Positions 16,538-26,114 of a stretch of 64,000 bases of DNA are shown one piece after another; position 1 is the first letter of the stretch, and each line of letters begins with the position of its first letter. The position numbers and the translations under genes were made by a program. The stretch is taken from contig NZ_PDIZ01000001.1 of assembly GCF_002563635.1 (NCBI RefSeq), positions 124,001-188,000 of the forward strand, written 5' to 3'. This DNA comes from Bacillus sp. es.036. Lineage in GTDB: Bacteria > Bacillota > Bacilli > Bacillales > Guptibacillaceae. The notes below the pieces were generated by a model, which worked only from the letters and a program-made list of their open reading frames with translations, was not told the origin of the DNA and did no database searches.

Positions 16538-17734
16538 ATGGACAATAAAAAGAAGTGGGATTTGATTTCTCTTGCTTCAATTCCACTTGTGATGACGCTG
16601 GGGAATTCAATGCTTATACCCGTTCTACCTCTTATTGAAAAAAAGCTAGGCATCACATCCTTTGAAGTATCGATGATCATCACGGTCTACTCAATTGCAG
16701 CTATCTTATTAATTCCGATTGCCGGGTATTTATCTGATCGATATGGAAGAAAAAAAGTGATTATCCCTAGTTTATTTATTGCAGGAGCTGGGGGACTGGT
16801 GACGGGTTGGGCATCATGGTCTCTAGAAGATCCGTATAGCATGATTCTCATTGGAAGAGTTCTTCAAGGGATTGGGTCTTCAGGAGCAGCCCCAGTTGTC
16901 CTTCCGCTTGTAGGAGATTTATTCAAAAGTGATAAAGATGTAAGTGCAGGACTTGGTTTGATTGAAACTTCGAATACAATCGGTAAAGTACTTAGTCCTA
17001 TACTTGGAGCGCTTCTTGCTTCTTTTCTATGGTACTTACCATTCTTAGCCATTCCGGTTTTCTCACTTATTTCAATATTGCTTGTTATTTTCCTTGTGGA
17101 GTCACCAGAGAAAAATGAGAAGCCGCAAACATTTTCATGTTTTTTGTCGTGTTTAAAGAACATTTTTCATAACGATGGAAAATGGCTGACAGCGATATTT
17201 GCGATCGGTGGCGTAATCATGTTTGTTCTATTTGGAATTTTATTCTACCTCGCCGGATTTTTGGAAAAGGAGTTTCAAATTGTAGGTGTCAAGAAAGGAG
17301 CAATCATTGCCATTCCGCTAGTGGCCCTATCTTTGACTTCTTATATCGCTGGAAAACGAATTGGTGAGAACAAAACGACGATGAAATGGTGTATCTTTGC
17401 AGGTCTTTCCTTGCTCGCTGCTGCTACAATAGGTGTATCTTTTACGGAAAGACTGTGGTTCATGTTACTAATATTGTTTGTAGCTGGGATCGGGATAGGG
17501 ATGTCGCTTCCATGCCTTGATGCGCTTATAACAGAAGGCGTGAAAAAAGAAGAGCGTGGCACGATTACATCGCTTTACAGTTCAACGCGTTTCCTTGGGG
17601 TAGCGGCAGGACCACCGATCTATGCCATTCTTATGAAGCAATCGCATGAAATCGTCTTTTATACCTCTGCAGCTGTAGCTGTAGCGGCCATTCTACTTTG
17701 TTTTGTTTCGATAAAGCCTGAAGCGGATGTTTAG
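16538..17734 (+). CDS. MFS transporter, drug-efflux type
   Basis: A 398-aa protein with 12 predicted membrane segments. It carries the MFS loop 2-3 motif GYLSDRYGRKKVI (about residues 65-77) and the antiporter motif C region GSSGAAPVVLPLVGDLF. These are typical of DHA1 proton-coupled exporters; the substrate is unknown. ATG 16538 follows TGGAGG. It appears monocistronic, with a tiny membrane ORF about 90 bp downstream on the same strand. Confidence 0.88.
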   Translation: MDNKKKWDLISLASIPLVMTLGNSMLIPVLPLIEKKLGITSFEVSMIITVYSIAAILLIPIAGYLSDRYGRKKVIIPSLFIAGAGGLVTGWASWSLEDPYSMILIGRVLQGIGSSGAAPVVLPLVGDLFKSDKDVSAGLGLIETSNTIGKVLSPILGALLASFLWYLPFLAIPVFSLISILLVIFLVESPEKNEKPQTFSCFLSCLKNIFHNDGKWLTAIFAIGGVIMFVLFGILFYLAGFLEKEFQIVGVKKGAIIAIPLVALSLTSYIAGKRIGENKTTMKWCIFAGLSLLAAATIGVSFTERLWFMLLILFVAGIGIGMSLPCLDALITEGVKKEERGTITSLYSSTRFLGVAAGPPIYAILMKQSHEIVFYTSAAVAVAAILLCFVSIKPEADV

Positions 17735-17821
17735 AGTGCCGAAATAACGGGTAACTATATAATCCCCCACTAAATCCTAAAAAGGGAATCGAAACAAGAG
17801 TACAAAGAGAGGGATGAAAGA

Positions 17822-17986
17822 ATGTCATTAGAATTAACTTTACAATTTTTAATGTTAAGCATAGGGTTCATTGCAGTAGCAGCGCTATTTCTAAATGTCG
17901 ATAAGAAACGAACTCAGAAACGTTTGGAAGTCGAGCTAGCTGAATATGAACAACAGCATGAACAAAATAACCAGAAGCATAAATAA
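17822..17986 (+). CDS. Small single-span protein with charged tail, unknown function
   Basis: A 54-aa ORF. A hydrophobic N-terminal helix (FLMLSIGFIAVAALFL) is followed by a charged, Gln/Glu/Lys-rich tail predicted helical (RLEVELAEYEQQHEQNN). AGAGGGATG precedes the start. A terminator hairpin starts at its stop codon, supporting that this is a real transcript end. Family not recognised. Confidence 0.6.
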   Translation: MSLELTLQFLMLSIGFIAVAALFLNVDKKRTQKRLEVELAEYEQQHEQNNQKHK

Positions 17987-18021
17987 GATGGAGACTCTGA
18001 AATGGGTTTTCATCTTTTTTT
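17985..18021 (+). terminator. Terminator after the 54-aa protein gene
   Basis: AAGATGGAGA pairs with TTTTCATCTT (two G-U pairs), followed by TTTTT. Confidence 0.7.
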
Positions 18022-18143
18022 GTGCTTTCAAATGCGATAATAAATTCAAGCAGAAAAGTTTGATATTTGAGTAGGGTGGAATGTAAAGGTTAGCTAACCA
18101 ATTCCGCATCGGAACAACTTAATGATAAAGGAGAGTATTCGCT

Positions 18144-19268
18144 ATGAACGATACAGACCATTACTTTGCTAAAAATTACGATGAGTCAAGAGTAACATTC
18201 CGCAGTCTTCTCGATAAAATTCAAAAGAAGTGGCCGGATGCAACCTTAACAACAAAAGCGATTGGAAAAGAAGAAAATAACACAATTGATATGATTTATT
18301 CAGAAGCGCTAACTTCAAATGATCAGGTGCTTTTTTTTACAACTGGTGAACACGGAATTGAAGGCTATGCAGGTGCAGCCGTTATTCAACTATTCGTGGA
18401 AAATTATCTTGACCAAATTGATGCATCCAAAACAGGTATTTGCTTGATTCATGCCATTAACCCGTGGGGAATGCGCCACTTTCGCCGTGTAACCGAAAAC
18501 AACGTTGACCTTAACCGAAATTATTTCTATGATGAAAATTCCATTCGCAGAGACGTGAATAAAAATTATGCAAAAGAAAGTGACTTATTTTTACCGGATG
18601 GAAAAATCACTGATTTAAAAGAAGAAAGGCATAAGTTGTATGCCCAGTTAATGAAAGGTCTAGCAAAAGAAGGATACGCCGGACTGAAAAAGGCAAAGGG
18701 AATGGGGCAATTTGAATTTGATCGAGGGGTCTACTATGGCGGTTCTACAGCTGAAGAGTCAGCTGTCTTCTTAAAAAGTATTCAAGAAAAGTTGCTAGGC
18801 ACTTACCCGAGCGTGATTCATATGGATTGGCATACGGCACTAGGGCCAACGAATGAAATTACGATGGTTATCTCTGAGAATGACGGCAGAAGCATAGATG
18901 AACTGAAAGAAGCTTATCAACTTAAAAATGTTGAAACCTATACCCCTGAGAAAGTAAAAGGTGACTCAACAAACCATTTCTATAAGCTCAAAAAAGAAGC
19001 GTATCCGGAAACATACCTTCTTTCCGCTCTCTTTGAGTTTGGAACGTTTGGAACGGACAAGCAGGCGGAACTTCGTGAATTTATGACGATTATTTTAGAA
19101 AATCACTTGTATCATGAAGGTGCAGAGTCTGTCGATGACATCCAGTGGATTCTTGGAGAGTTTGAAGCGATGTTTTATCCAAATGACGAAGAGTGGAAGA
19201 AATCAGTTCTAAATGAAGCGCGTAAAGGTATGGAAGGTGTATTAAAGAAAGAAGGTATCTTAAAATAA
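18144..19268 (+). CDS. M14-type zinc carboxypeptidase-like protein (DUF2817)
   Basis: A 374-aa cytosolic protein of the DUF2817/M14 peptidase group. Likely zinc ligands are in TTGEHGIEGYAG (His/Glu, about residues 66-77) and HMDWHTALGP (second His); the catalytic Glu would be in ALFEFGTFG. LNRNYFYDE matches the substrate-binding DLNRN loop of M14 enzymes. It probably removes C-terminal amino acids or acts on amide-linked small molecules; the substrate is unknown. The RBS is AAAGGAGAG. Monocistronic with its own terminator. Confidence 0.85.
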   Translation: MNDTDHYFAKNYDESRVTFRSLLDKIQKKWPDATLTTKAIGKEENNTIDMIYSEALTSNDQVLFFTTGEHGIEGYAGAAVIQLFVENYLDQIDASKTGICLIHAINPWGMRHFRRVTENNVDLNRNYFYDENSIRRDVNKNYAKESDLFLPDGKITDLKEERHKLYAQLMKGLAKEGYAGLKKAKGMGQFEFDRGVYYGGSTAEESAVFLKSIQEKLLGTYPSVIHMDWHTALGPTNEITMVISENDGRSIDELKEAYQLKNVETYTPEKVKGDSTNHFYKLKKEAYPETYLLSALFEFGTFGTDKQAELREFMTIILENHLYHEGAESVDDIQWILGEFEAMFYPNDEEWKKSVLNEARKGMEGVLKKEGILK

Positions 19269-19271
19269 ATG

Positions 19272-19305
19272 AAGGAGGTAGCAGATGATCCGCTACCTCC
19301 TTTTG
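19272..19305. terminator. Terminator between the M14-like gene and the YqgV-like gene
   Basis: AAGGAGGTAGC pairs with GCTACCTCCTT, followed by TT; placed between convergent genes. Confidence 0.8.
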
Positions 19306-19310
19306 CATGT

Positions 19311-19610
19311 TTATCCAATTGAACTTCGAACTTCATTTACTTGCCCATCAATTGTAAGTGCCTTGTCTTCTCGATCCTCAATCTTAATATTCGTGATTAC
19401 GCGATCTGACCCTTTCCGAAGCGCACTCGTATGAATGTCTCTCGCCAATTCAAAAAGTTCATCTACGTTTCCTTCAAAAACGGTTGAAGTGGGTCCAATA
19501 TGGTAAGTGAAGCCTTCTTTTTCAGCGATTTGAATGGCTTCTGTTACAAAATGACTCATACTCGTCTGACTTGTTCCTACAGGTGTTACGCTGATTTCTA
19601 AAAGTGCCAT
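19311..19610 (-). CDS. MTH1187/YqgV-family thiamine-binding protein
   Basis: A 99-aa protein of the MTH1187/YkoF-like fold: ALLEISVTPVGTSQTSMSHF at the start, and the conserved YHIGPTSTVFEG in the middle. Family members bind thiamine or related compounds in the cytosol. The start is ATG 19610, nine bases after GGAGG; GTG 19616 is too close to it. Precise role not established. Confidence 0.88.
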   Translation of the reverse strand: MALLEISVTPVGTSQTSMSHFVTEAIQIAEKEGFTYHIGPTSTVFEGNVDELFELARDIHTSALRKGSDRVITNIKIEDREDKALTIDGQVNEVRSSIG

Positions 19611-19785
19611 ATACACTCGCCTCCAGTTTATTCATGATAGTAGACTATTGACTGATCTGGCATTTTTTAAACATTTATTGTTTAAGATCACGTCGAAAGT
19701 GCTAAATTCCTTATTTTACAAAAAAATTGAAACGTCATAGGTTTCTTCTTCGTATTAAGAATATAAGCTACAGGAGGGATGCTAT

Positions 19786-20079
19786 ATGTGGAACTTTTTT
19801 CTTATGATCGCTGTTATTGTTGCTTCTTTAACTGGATTCAATTGGCTGATGGGGTATCGGAAAAACCATCTCCAAATCGATTTGGACGATCGCTATATGG
19901 ATTACAATGAATACGTGAGAGCCTTAAAAAGTGAACTGAGATCTCAAGGGAAAGACGTGGCCTATTTAGGTGACCGAACGTTTAAAATTGATGGGAAACC
20001 GTATATGTTTATTGAACGGAACGTAACAATGGGTGGGGTGCCACTACAGAGAGCAATCTTCAAACCGATAAAATCCTAG
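19786..20079 (+). CDS. Hypothetical protein with N-terminal membrane anchor
   Basis: A 97-aa protein: one N-terminal hydrophobic helix (about residues 3-22), then a soluble part with LDDRYMDYNEYVRALKSEL and a beta-rich C-terminus (TFKIDGKPYMFIERN). CAGGAGGG precedes the ATG. I do not recognise the family. It stands between a convergent and a same-strand gene with its own upstream space. Confidence 0.7.
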   Translation: MWNFFLMIAVIVASLTGFNWLMGYRKNHLQIDLDDRYMDYNEYVRALKSELRSQGKDVAYLGDRTFKIDGKPYMFIERNVTMGGVPLQRAIFKPIKS

Positions 20080-20158
20080 CAAGCAAAAAAATTGCTTTGA
20101 TAAGTTCTTGCCACTATGCTTATCCTATTCGTAAACGAGCATTGGAGGTAAGAAACAG

Positions 20159-20446
20159 ATGGAGCAAATTGCAGTTACCGCTATTTTAAAGCCAAAAGAA
20201 GGACAAGAAGAAGCCGTTTTACACGTTCTTCAGGAAGTGTTAGTAGGCTCACGAAATGAAGAAGGAAACATTCAGTATGACGTGCATCAATCAATAGAAG
20301 ATTCAACGTTCGTGATTTATGAAGTGTGGAAAGATCAACAAGCCATTGAGACGCATATTAAATCGGCTCATTATGAAAAGTATCGGCAGGATATTGGTTC
20401 TTTGCTTGAGAGTAGAGAAGTATATAAAATGAAAAAGCTCGACTAA
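20159..20446 (+). CDS. ABM-domain putative quinol monooxygenase
   Basis: A 95-aa protein of the dimeric alpha-beta barrel 'antibiotic biosynthesis monooxygenase' fold. The diagnostic run GNIQYDVHQSIEDSTFVIYE (about residues 37-56) and WKDQQAIETHIKSAHY match the YgiN-like group. Family members oxidise quinols or degrade haem; the substrate here is unknown. GGAGGTAAG precedes the ATG. Confidence 0.88.
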   Translation: MEQIAVTAILKPKEGQEEAVLHVLQEVLVGSRNEEGNIQYDVHQSIEDSTFVIYEVWKDQQAIETHIKSAHYEKYRQDIGSLLESREVYKMKKLD

Positions 20447-20471
20447 CTTCAATATTGTCTCTTTTCATTTC

Positions 20472-20559
20472 CGCGGAAATAACTGTGAAATCGTGGATAA
20501 CTTTCGATTTTCGCGGAAAAAATATCGAGATTCGCGGAATAATCTTGATTATCGCGGAA
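20472..20559. repeat. CGCGGAA motif array at 20-21-bp spacing
   Basis: CGCGGAA occurs at 20472, 20512, 20533 and 20553, with a degenerate CGTGGAT at 20492, so five positions step by 20-21 bp. The first copy sits in the palindrome TTTCCGCGGAAA. Intervening sequence is AT-rich and not conserved. It occupies the space between the ABM gene and the arsC terminator. Confidence 0.7.
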
Positions 20560-20579
20560 TGAACGACTTATTTCATACA

Positions 20580-20616
20580 AAAAAGCACGCTGGATGGTGA
20601 TCCAGCGTGCTTTTCT
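20580..20616 (-). terminator. Terminator of the ars operon
   Basis: AAAAGCACGCTGGAT pairs with ATCCAGCGTGCTTTT around GGTG, placed 3' of arsC. Confidence 0.85.
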
Positions 20617-20622
20617 TCTAAA

Positions 20623-21045
20623 TTAGCGTCCTTCTTTCGCAAAACGAGCAATACGTTCTTCGATTTCATCGCGTACGCGCTGAAAGAAGGCCCATTTTTC
20701 TTCTTCTGTTCCTTCTGCTTTCGCAGGATCATCAAATCCCCAGTGATCACGTTTAACATGAGGAGGAGTCATCGGACATTTGTCGTTTGCATCACCGCAA
20801 AGTGTGACAACGAAATCAGCATTGTTTAACAATTCCATATCAATTTTATCTGATGTTTGCGTTGTGATATCAATTCCTGATTCGTTCATCGCCTTCACAG
20901 CATTAGGATTAAGGCCATGTGCTTCAATACCTGCGGAATAAACATCGTACGTGTCACCGAGGTGTTTTTTGCCAAACCCTTCCGCCATTTGGCTTCGGCA
21001 TGAATTACCTGTACATAAGAAATAGATTGATTTTTTAGTAGACAT
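20623..21045 (-). CDS. arsC: Arsenate reductase, thioredoxin-coupled
   Basis: Reduces As(V) to As(III), using thioredoxin. A 140-aa low-molecular-weight phosphatase fold: P-loop CTGNSCRSQ (Cys at about 11 and 16), the redox pair CGDANDKC (about 83 and 90) and the aspartate of [11 protein letters not shown]. Third gene of a minus-strand arsR-arsB-arsC operon, ending at a strong terminator. Arsenite made here is exported by the ArsB protein encoded just upstream. Confidence 0.96.
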   Translation of the reverse strand: MSTKKSIYFLCTGNSCRSQMAEGFGKKHLGDTYDVYSAGIEAHGLNPNAVKAMNESGIDITTQTSDKIDMELLNNADFVVTLCGDANDKCPMTPPHVKRDHWGFDDPAKAEGTEEEKWAFFQRVRDEIEERIARFAKEGR

Positions 21046-21069
21046 AGTGAGCTCCTTTTGAATCGGAAT

Positions 21070-22362
21070 TTAAAGTATAAGTAGCCAGAAATAGAGGCCA
21101 AGTAACGTAATAAGTAACGTTGGTACAGTTAAGATAACGCCAATTTTAAAGTAGTAACCCCACGATATTTTGACACCTTTTTGCGAAAGGACATGAAGCC
21201 ATAATAACGTTGCCAGCGATCCAATTGGAGTGATTTTTGGACCTAAGTCAGAGCCGATAATATTGGCATAAATGAGCGCTTCCCGAAGCGTACCTGATGT
21301 GGTAGTCGCTTCAATAGCAAGAGCGTCAATCATAACCGTTGGCATATTGTTCATGATCGATGACAAAATCGCTGCGATAAAGCCCATTGAAAGGGTACCA
21401 ACAAGTAATCCCTGGTCAGCAGCAGCTTGAATCACGTTTGCGAGAATATCAGTTAGTCCTTGATTACGGAGACCATAAACAACCACGTACATGCCGATTG
21501 AGAAGAAAACAATCGCCCATGGCGCCCCTTTAATGACCTTCTTTGTTTCTACAGCTTTGCTACGTCTTGCCATTAAAAGAAAGAAGATCGCAACGATTCC
21601 GGCTATGATTGAAACTGGAACACCGATAAACTCACTTGCGAAGTAGCCGATCAGAAGTACAGCTAGAACGATCCAAGAAAGTTTAAACATGTGAATGTCC
21701 TTAATGGCCTGCTTCGGAATGCGAAGCTCATTGACGTCATAGTTCTCTGGAATATCTTTACGGAAGAAGAGATAGAGCACTAGTATGCTTGCACCAAGTG
21801 AGAAGAAGTTCGGCACGATCATTCGCGAAGCATACTCAACGAATCCGATGTTAAAGAAATCAGCCGAGACGATATTAACCAGGTTACTAACAACAAGTGG
21901 TAGTGACGTAGTATCAGCGATAAAACCACTTGCCATAATAAACGGAAAAATCATTTTTTCTTTAAAATTTAAATTTCGCACCATTGCGAGAACGATTGGT
22001 GTCAAAATAAGTGCGGCTCCGTCGTTGGCGAATAATGCTGCGACAATTGCTCCAAGCAATGAGACGTAGATAAACATCCGAAGCCCATTTCCTTTTGCAG
22101 CTTTCGCCATGTGAAGAGCAGCCCATTCAAAGAAACCAATTTCATCAAGAATAAGAGAGATGAGGATAATCGCAATAAATGCAAATGTGGCATTCCATAC
22201 AATGCCTGTTACTGTGAGAACATCTTGAAAGTCAACAACTCCCACAAGCAAAGCGAGTATAGCTCCCCCGCATGCAGACCAACCAATGCCAAGGTTTTTA
22301 GGTTGCCAAATAACAAGCACTAAAGTTAAAACAAAAATAAGTATAGCTAGCGTAACGGTCAA
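21070..22362 (-). CDS. arsB: ArsB-family arsenite efflux transporter
   Basis: A 430-aa polytopic membrane protein of the ion-transporter (ArsB/NhaD) superfamily. It carries [20 protein letters not shown] (about residues 110-129), [15 protein letters not shown], and the related [13 protein letters not shown] and [20 protein letters not shown] in the second half. Exports arsenite/antimonite. It lies between arsR and arsC in one operon, with 24 bp to arsC and 13 bp to arsR. Confidence 0.95.
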   Translation of the reverse strand: MTVTLAILIFVLTLVLVIWQPKNLGIGWSACGGAILALLVGVVDFQDVLTVTGIVWNATFAFIAIILISLILDEIGFFEWAALHMAKAAKGNGLRMFIYVSLLGAIVAALFANDGAALILTPIVLAMVRNLNFKEKMIFPFIMASGFIADTTSLPLVVSNLVNIVSADFFNIGFVEYASRMIVPNFFSLGASILVLYLFFRKDIPENYDVNELRIPKQAIKDIHMFKLSWIVLAVLLIGYFASEFIGVPVSIIAGIVAIFFLLMARRSKAVETKKVIKGAPWAIVFFSIGMYVVVYGLRNQGLTDILANVIQAAADQGLLVGTLSMGFIAAILSSIMNNMPTVMIDALAIEATTTSGTLREALIYANIIGSDLGPKITPIGSLATLLWLHVLSQKGVKISWGYYFKIGVILTVPTLLITLLGLYFWLLIL

Positions 22363-22375
22363 ACAAATTCCCCCA

Positions 22376-22720
22376 TTAATCGCAACAAATGCGCAATCCT
22401 TTTTTTTCTAGATCATTCAGTTTTTCCATTTGGTCAGGAATGATGGTTAAAATACGCTCAATCAGTAATATAGCTTCATGATCTGGATTTAACGAATAGA
22501 ATACCCACTGCCCTCTTTTACGCTCCTTGACTAACCCAGCGTCTCTTAGTTTCCTTAAATGCTGACTGATCGCAGGCTGGCTCATTTGAAGAACTTCTAC
22601 AAACTCGCACACACAGCATTCGCCATCTTTTAATAGTCCCATAATCGTTAAACGAGTTTTATCTCCAAGCAGTTTAAGAACAGAAGCTGCGGGTTCTAGT
22701 TCGATCACTGATTTCTCCAT
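22376..22720 (-). CDS. arsR: ArsR-family arsenic-responsive repressor
   Basis: A 114-aa winged-helix protein. The metalloid-binding cysteines are in GECCVCEF (helix alpha3, about residues 34-41) and the recognition helix in [19 protein letters not shown]. It represses the ars operon until As(III) binds. An ideal palindromic operator lies just upstream. First gene of arsRBC. Confidence 0.95.
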   Translation of the reverse strand: MEKSVIELEPAASVLKLLGDKTRLTIMGLLKDGECCVCEFVEVLQMSQPAISQHLRKLRDAGLVKERKRGQWVFYSLNPDHEAILLIERILTIIPDQMEKLNDLEKKGLRICCD

Positions 22721-22742
22721 CGCTTCACCTCCCTGAATCAGT

Positions 22743-22762
22743 ATATAAGCATACGCTTATAT
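22743..22762 (-). promoter_or_regulatory. ArsR operator
   Basis: The inverted repeat ATATAAGC..GCTTATAT with a 4-nt centre lies 22 bp upstream of arsR, with the spacing and AT-rich arms typical of ArsR/SmtB sites. Confidence 0.75.
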
Positions 22763-22925
22763 ATGCAAGGGGTTTTAATCAGATCAATACCACAAGGAAG
22801 AGTTTATGGTCCTTATGAGAAGAAGGAATTGAAAAGTATCGATCAAAACTAAACAAACGCCCATCCATCAGATTGGTTTTTGCATAGTATGTATTAAATC
22901 CATGATGGAAAGGAGGTCATACTCC

Positions 22926-23021
22926 ATGGGATACGGTTACGGCAGTGGGTTTGCTCTAATTGTAGTGCTGTTTATTCTCCTTATCATCGTAGGTGCAGCT
23001 TTTGTTGGAGGAGGCTACTAA
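22926..23021 (+). CDS. YjcZ-family sporulation peptide
   Basis: A 31-aa ORF with an excellent RBS (AAAGGAGG). Gly/Tyr-rich ends (MGYGYGSGF and VGGGY) flank one hydrophobic helix ([17 protein letters not shown]), the pattern of the YjcZ family of tiny Bacillus sporulation-associated peptides. Precise role unknown. Confidence 0.85.
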   Translation: MGYGYGSGFALIVVLFILLIIVGAAFVGGGY

Positions 23022-23093
23022 TTCTCAAAACATAAGCTGTATTTGACAGAACAACTCTGTTGAAAAAGCACGGGTTGATAAATAAACGCGCAA

Positions 23094-23126
23094 GAAGGCT
23101 GATATCATTCGAGTCAGCCTTTTCTT
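23094..23126. terminator. Terminator overlapping the desaturase stop
   Basis: AAGGCTGA pairs with TCAGCCTT, then TTCT; it lies between the YjcZ peptide and the convergent desaturase gene. Confidence 0.65.
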
Positions 23127-24202
23127 GTAGGATTTTTTAGGACAGCCTCTTTTAATCGCTCACTGTTTCTAGAAATAGATTTCAAACTTAAGTTATTTCC
23201 AAGCGAGCCATAGGTTTTGCGGTTTTTTGGATCAATTAGGTTTGTGTGCCTTTGATAAACACGAGGTGTTTGCCAGAGTGCAATCAATGCTTTCGTCATT
23301 GGCATTTCATGGTAACGTTCTGGCCACATTGCTTTAATATGTTGTTTTACCTTTGGATAGTATTTAGGATTCATGCCAGGGAAAAGGTGATGTTCCGTGT
23401 GATACGAGAAATTAAAGTGCAGGATATCCACAATTTTCGGCACCGTTACTGTGAGACTGTTAGCAAGTGGATCATTGACAGGAGTCAATGGATTTAATCG
23501 ATGATTGGTTGAAATGTAAGCCATCACAATAAAGTTCGCGATTAGAAGGGGGACAAGATAAGCGAATAGCCAGTTCCGAAAACCAATGACAAAGATGAGA
23601 CTAAGCCAAGAGATCCATGGCAAAATCATTTGCATCCAGATATCACGTTGTTTTTTACGATTGAATTCTGTTACATAAGTAAAAAACATTTTCAAAGAAT
23701 GAGCGCTAAATTGAACTGTAAGTGATGCAAAAGCAAAGAACGACCGGATAAACAGGGGAAGACCATAAATCCACTTAAACATTCTCATTTTTGATATACG
23801 CTCGAGTGTTGGCCAGGCGTCAGGATCGTTTTCTTCATGCTGTGTATGGACATGGTGATTGAGGTTGTGCCATTTTCTCCAAAGCGTTGGTCCGGTGTTT
23901 AGAGGCCAAAAAGCCATCGCTCCCAAAAGGTCTCGAAGCCACGCTTTTCGTACGACAGTTCCATGTAAAATTTCATGACCAAGAAAACCTAGGCCGGCAA
24001 AACAGGCACCAAGGATAAAAGAGAAAATCAGCAAAACGAGTGGATGAAAATCGTTCAAACCAATGAGAGAAATAACAGTAATCGTGATGATGAGATATGT
24101 AAGTCCACCGAATAATCTAGTTGGAACGGGCTTAAAGGCTTCGGGTGGAAGAAGCTTTTTAAGTTTAGCAGCATACCAGCTAAATGAATGCAGGTCGTCC
24201 AT
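23114..24202 (-). CDS. Fatty acid desaturase
   Basis: A 362-aa membrane di-iron desaturase. All three histidine boxes are present: HEILHGT (about residue 88), HNLNHHVHTQH (about 124) and SYHTEHHLFPG (about 277), with hydrophobic segments between. It introduces double bonds into membrane lipid acyl chains; regiospecificity cannot be read. ATG 24202 follows AGGAGGATTAAG; an upstream in-frame extension lacks an RBS. No DesKR thermosensor pair is adjacent. Confidence 0.92.
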   Translation of the reverse strand: MDDLHSFSWYAAKLKKLLPPEAFKPVPTRLFGGLTYLIITITVISLIGLNDFHPLVLLIFSFILGACFAGLGFLGHEILHGTVVRKAWLRDLLGAMAFWPLNTGPTLWRKWHNLNHHVHTQHEENDPDAWPTLERISKMRMFKWIYGLPLFIRSFFAFASLTVQFSAHSLKMFFTYVTEFNRKKQRDIWMQMILPWISWLSLIFVIGFRNWLFAYLVPLLIANFIVMAYISTNHRLNPLTPVNDPLANSLTVTVPKIVDILHFNFSYHTEHHLFPGMNPKYYPKVKQHIKAMWPERYHEMPMTKALIALWQTPRVYQRHTNLIDPKNRKTYGSLGNNLSLKSISRNSERLKEAVLKNPTRKG

Positions 24203-24456
24203 CTTAATCCTCCTAACAATTGTTGAATTGGTGATGTTGTTCTTTTGAATAAAAAACATGTGAGATAAACTAACGTTCTGATGCATGTCTTTTACATTTA
24301 TTAAGCATGCCCAATTTATTTTGAAATAGCCTTTTTTCATTGATTTGTGGGATATTTCACCAGGGGATCAACCATTATGAAGGTGTAACTTTGTGATATG
24401 ACTAATTTTAAAGAAGAATAGTATCGAAAAATCATACTTTTTCTCAAATTTCAATA

Positions 24457-24484
24457 TTGTTATTATAAAAGCGTTGTGTATAAT
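24457..24484 (+). promoter_or_regulatory. SigA-type promoter of the amino-acid ABC operon
   Basis: TTGTTA, a 16-nt spacer and TATAAT, 45 bp before the ATG. The rest of the 325-bp gap (24203-24528) shows no gene or clear structure. Confidence 0.6.
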
Positions 24485-24528
24485 TTAAAATATTAGAATA
24501 TTAAAAAAATAGTTCAGGGGGGAATTTG

Positions 24529-25362
24529 ATGAGAATGTTCACGAAAGGGTTATTGATTACGGTATTAGCGTGCTTGTTAGCGATCATGACGGCATGTGGT
24601 CAGAATGAAAGTAGTTCGACAAGCAATTCTGAAGGGGATAGTGAGAAGAAAGAGAAGTTAATTGTTGGGACAGACGCTGCGTTTGCGCCATTCGAATACA
24701 TGGATAAAGGCGAGATTGTTGGCTTTGATATGGACTTTCTTGATGCTGTGATGAAAGAAGCTGGTTATGAATGGGAACCGAAAAATATAGGTTGGGATCC
24801 ACTATTTGAAGCTGTGCGCCAGGGGAAAGAAGTAGACATGGCAATCTCAGGAATCACGATTAATGAAGATCGAGAAAAAACATTTGATTTCTCGAACCCA
24901 TATTTTGAATCAACGCACATGGTGATGTTCAAAGAAGGAACAGATATTCAAACGGCAAAAGATATTGAAGGCCTGACTGTAGGTGTTCAAAACGGAACAA
25001 CTGGACAAGCAGCAGCAGAGAAGATTATGGGAGATAAGAGCTCTAGTATTAAAAAGTTTGAAAACAACGTTGTTGCCATTATGGCACTGAAAAACAATGA
25101 TGTTGAAGCGGTAGTAACGGATAATACGGTCGTCAATGAATATGTGAAGAATAACCCGGATGATAATTTCCAAACAATCGAAGATCCGGAAAACTTTGAA
25201 TCTGAATTCTATGGCTTGATGTTCCCTAAGGACAGTGAATTGAAAGCAGAATTTGATGAAGCGATTAAAAAAGTAATCGAAAGTGGAGAATACGCTAAGA
25301 TTTATGAAGAGTGGTTTGGAAAAGAGCCCAATACAGATACGTTGCTTGAGCAAGCAAAATAA
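24529..25362 (+). CDS. Polar amino-acid ABC transporter, substrate-binding lipoprotein
   Basis: A 277-aa family-3 solute-binding protein. The N-terminal signal ends in a lipobox (LAIMTAC, lipidated Cys about residue 22), so it is anchored outside the membrane. LIVGTDAAFAPFEYMDKGEI, GFDMDFLDAVM and VGVQNGTTGQAA are family hallmarks for glutamine/cystine/arginine-type binders. First of three genes with permease and ATPase. ATG 24529 follows AGGGGGGAA. Exact substrate unknown. Confidence 0.93.
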   Translation: MRMFTKGLLITVLACLLAIMTACGQNESSSTSNSEGDSEKKEKLIVGTDAAFAPFEYMDKGEIVGFDMDFLDAVMKEAGYEWEPKNIGWDPLFEAVRQGKEVDMAISGITINEDREKTFDFSNPYFESTHMVMFKEGTDIQTAKDIEGLTVGVQNGTTGQAAAEKIMGDKSSSIKKFENNVVAIMALKNNDVEAVVTDNTVVNEYVKNNPDDNFQTIEDPENFESEFYGLMFPKDSELKAEFDEAIKKVIESGEYAKIYEEWFGKEPNTDTLLEQAK

Positions 25363-25454
25363 ACGACTAAATCGACTTACTACGGCTTAAGTGATACACC
25401 GGCCGTAGTTCATTGTCGGTTAATCATCGCAGAAAATCATAAAGGAGATCGAAT

Positions 25455-26114
25455 ATGGGCGTATTTTCATTTGAAATTGTTCGTGAGTATCTTCCTTTCT
25501 TTCTGAAGGGAGCTATGGTTACGGTTGGGGCGTCTTTAGCTGGGATACTAATTGGAAGCATTTTAGGATTATTTATGGGAATTGGACGAATCTCAAAATC
25601 ATGGTGGATTCGCTATCCATTTATCTGGTACATCAATGCTTTTAGAGGAACGCCGTTATTCGTTCAAATACTCCTCATTCATTTCGGCTTAATTCCGTTA
25701 ATTATGGAGTCAGTTAATCCACTTGTTTCTCTTATTGTTACGTTATCCTTGAATGCCACCGCATATATTGCTGAAATATTCCGCGCAGGAATTCAATCAA
25801 TCGATCGAGGGCAAATGGAAGCAGCAAGATCGCTTGGCATGACGCATGTCCAGGCGATGCGACATGTGATTCTGCCACAAGCATTTAAGAGAATGATCCC
25901 TCCACTTGGCAATGAATTCATTGTGCTATTAAAGGACTCTTCTCTTGGAGCAATCATCGCAGCACCAGAATTAATGTACTGGGGTAGAGCCGCTCAAGGA
26001 CAATATTATCGCGTTTGGGAACCATACTTAACTGTAGCAATCATTTACTTAATCCTTACCCTTTCGTTGACGTATTTATTGAATTACATCGAAAGGAGAT
26101 TGGATACAGCATGA
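25455..26114 (+). CDS. Polar amino-acid ABC transporter, permease
   Basis: A 219-aa, HisM-type permease with five hydrophobic segments, [16 protein letters not shown] and the EAA loop [20 protein letters not shown] (about residues 134-153), which contacts the ATPase. The last bases overlap the start of the ATPase gene (ATGA), indicating translational coupling. RBS AAAGGAG. Confidence 0.94.
   Translation: MGVFSFEIVREYLPFFLKGAMVTVGASLAGILIGSILGLFMGIGRISKSWWIRYPFIWYINAFRGTPLFVQILLIHFGLIPLIMESVNPLVSLIVTLSLNATAYIAEIFRAGIQSIDRGQMEAARSLGMTHVQAMRHVILPQAFKRMIPPLGNEFIVLLKDSSLGAIIAAPELMYWGRAAQGQYYRVWEPYLTVAIIYLILTLSLTYLLNYIERRLDTA

Noticed and set aside
20472-20559. CRISPR-like short repeat run
   Set aside because: The repeat core is only about 7 bp with 13-bp spacers, far below CRISPR dimensions.
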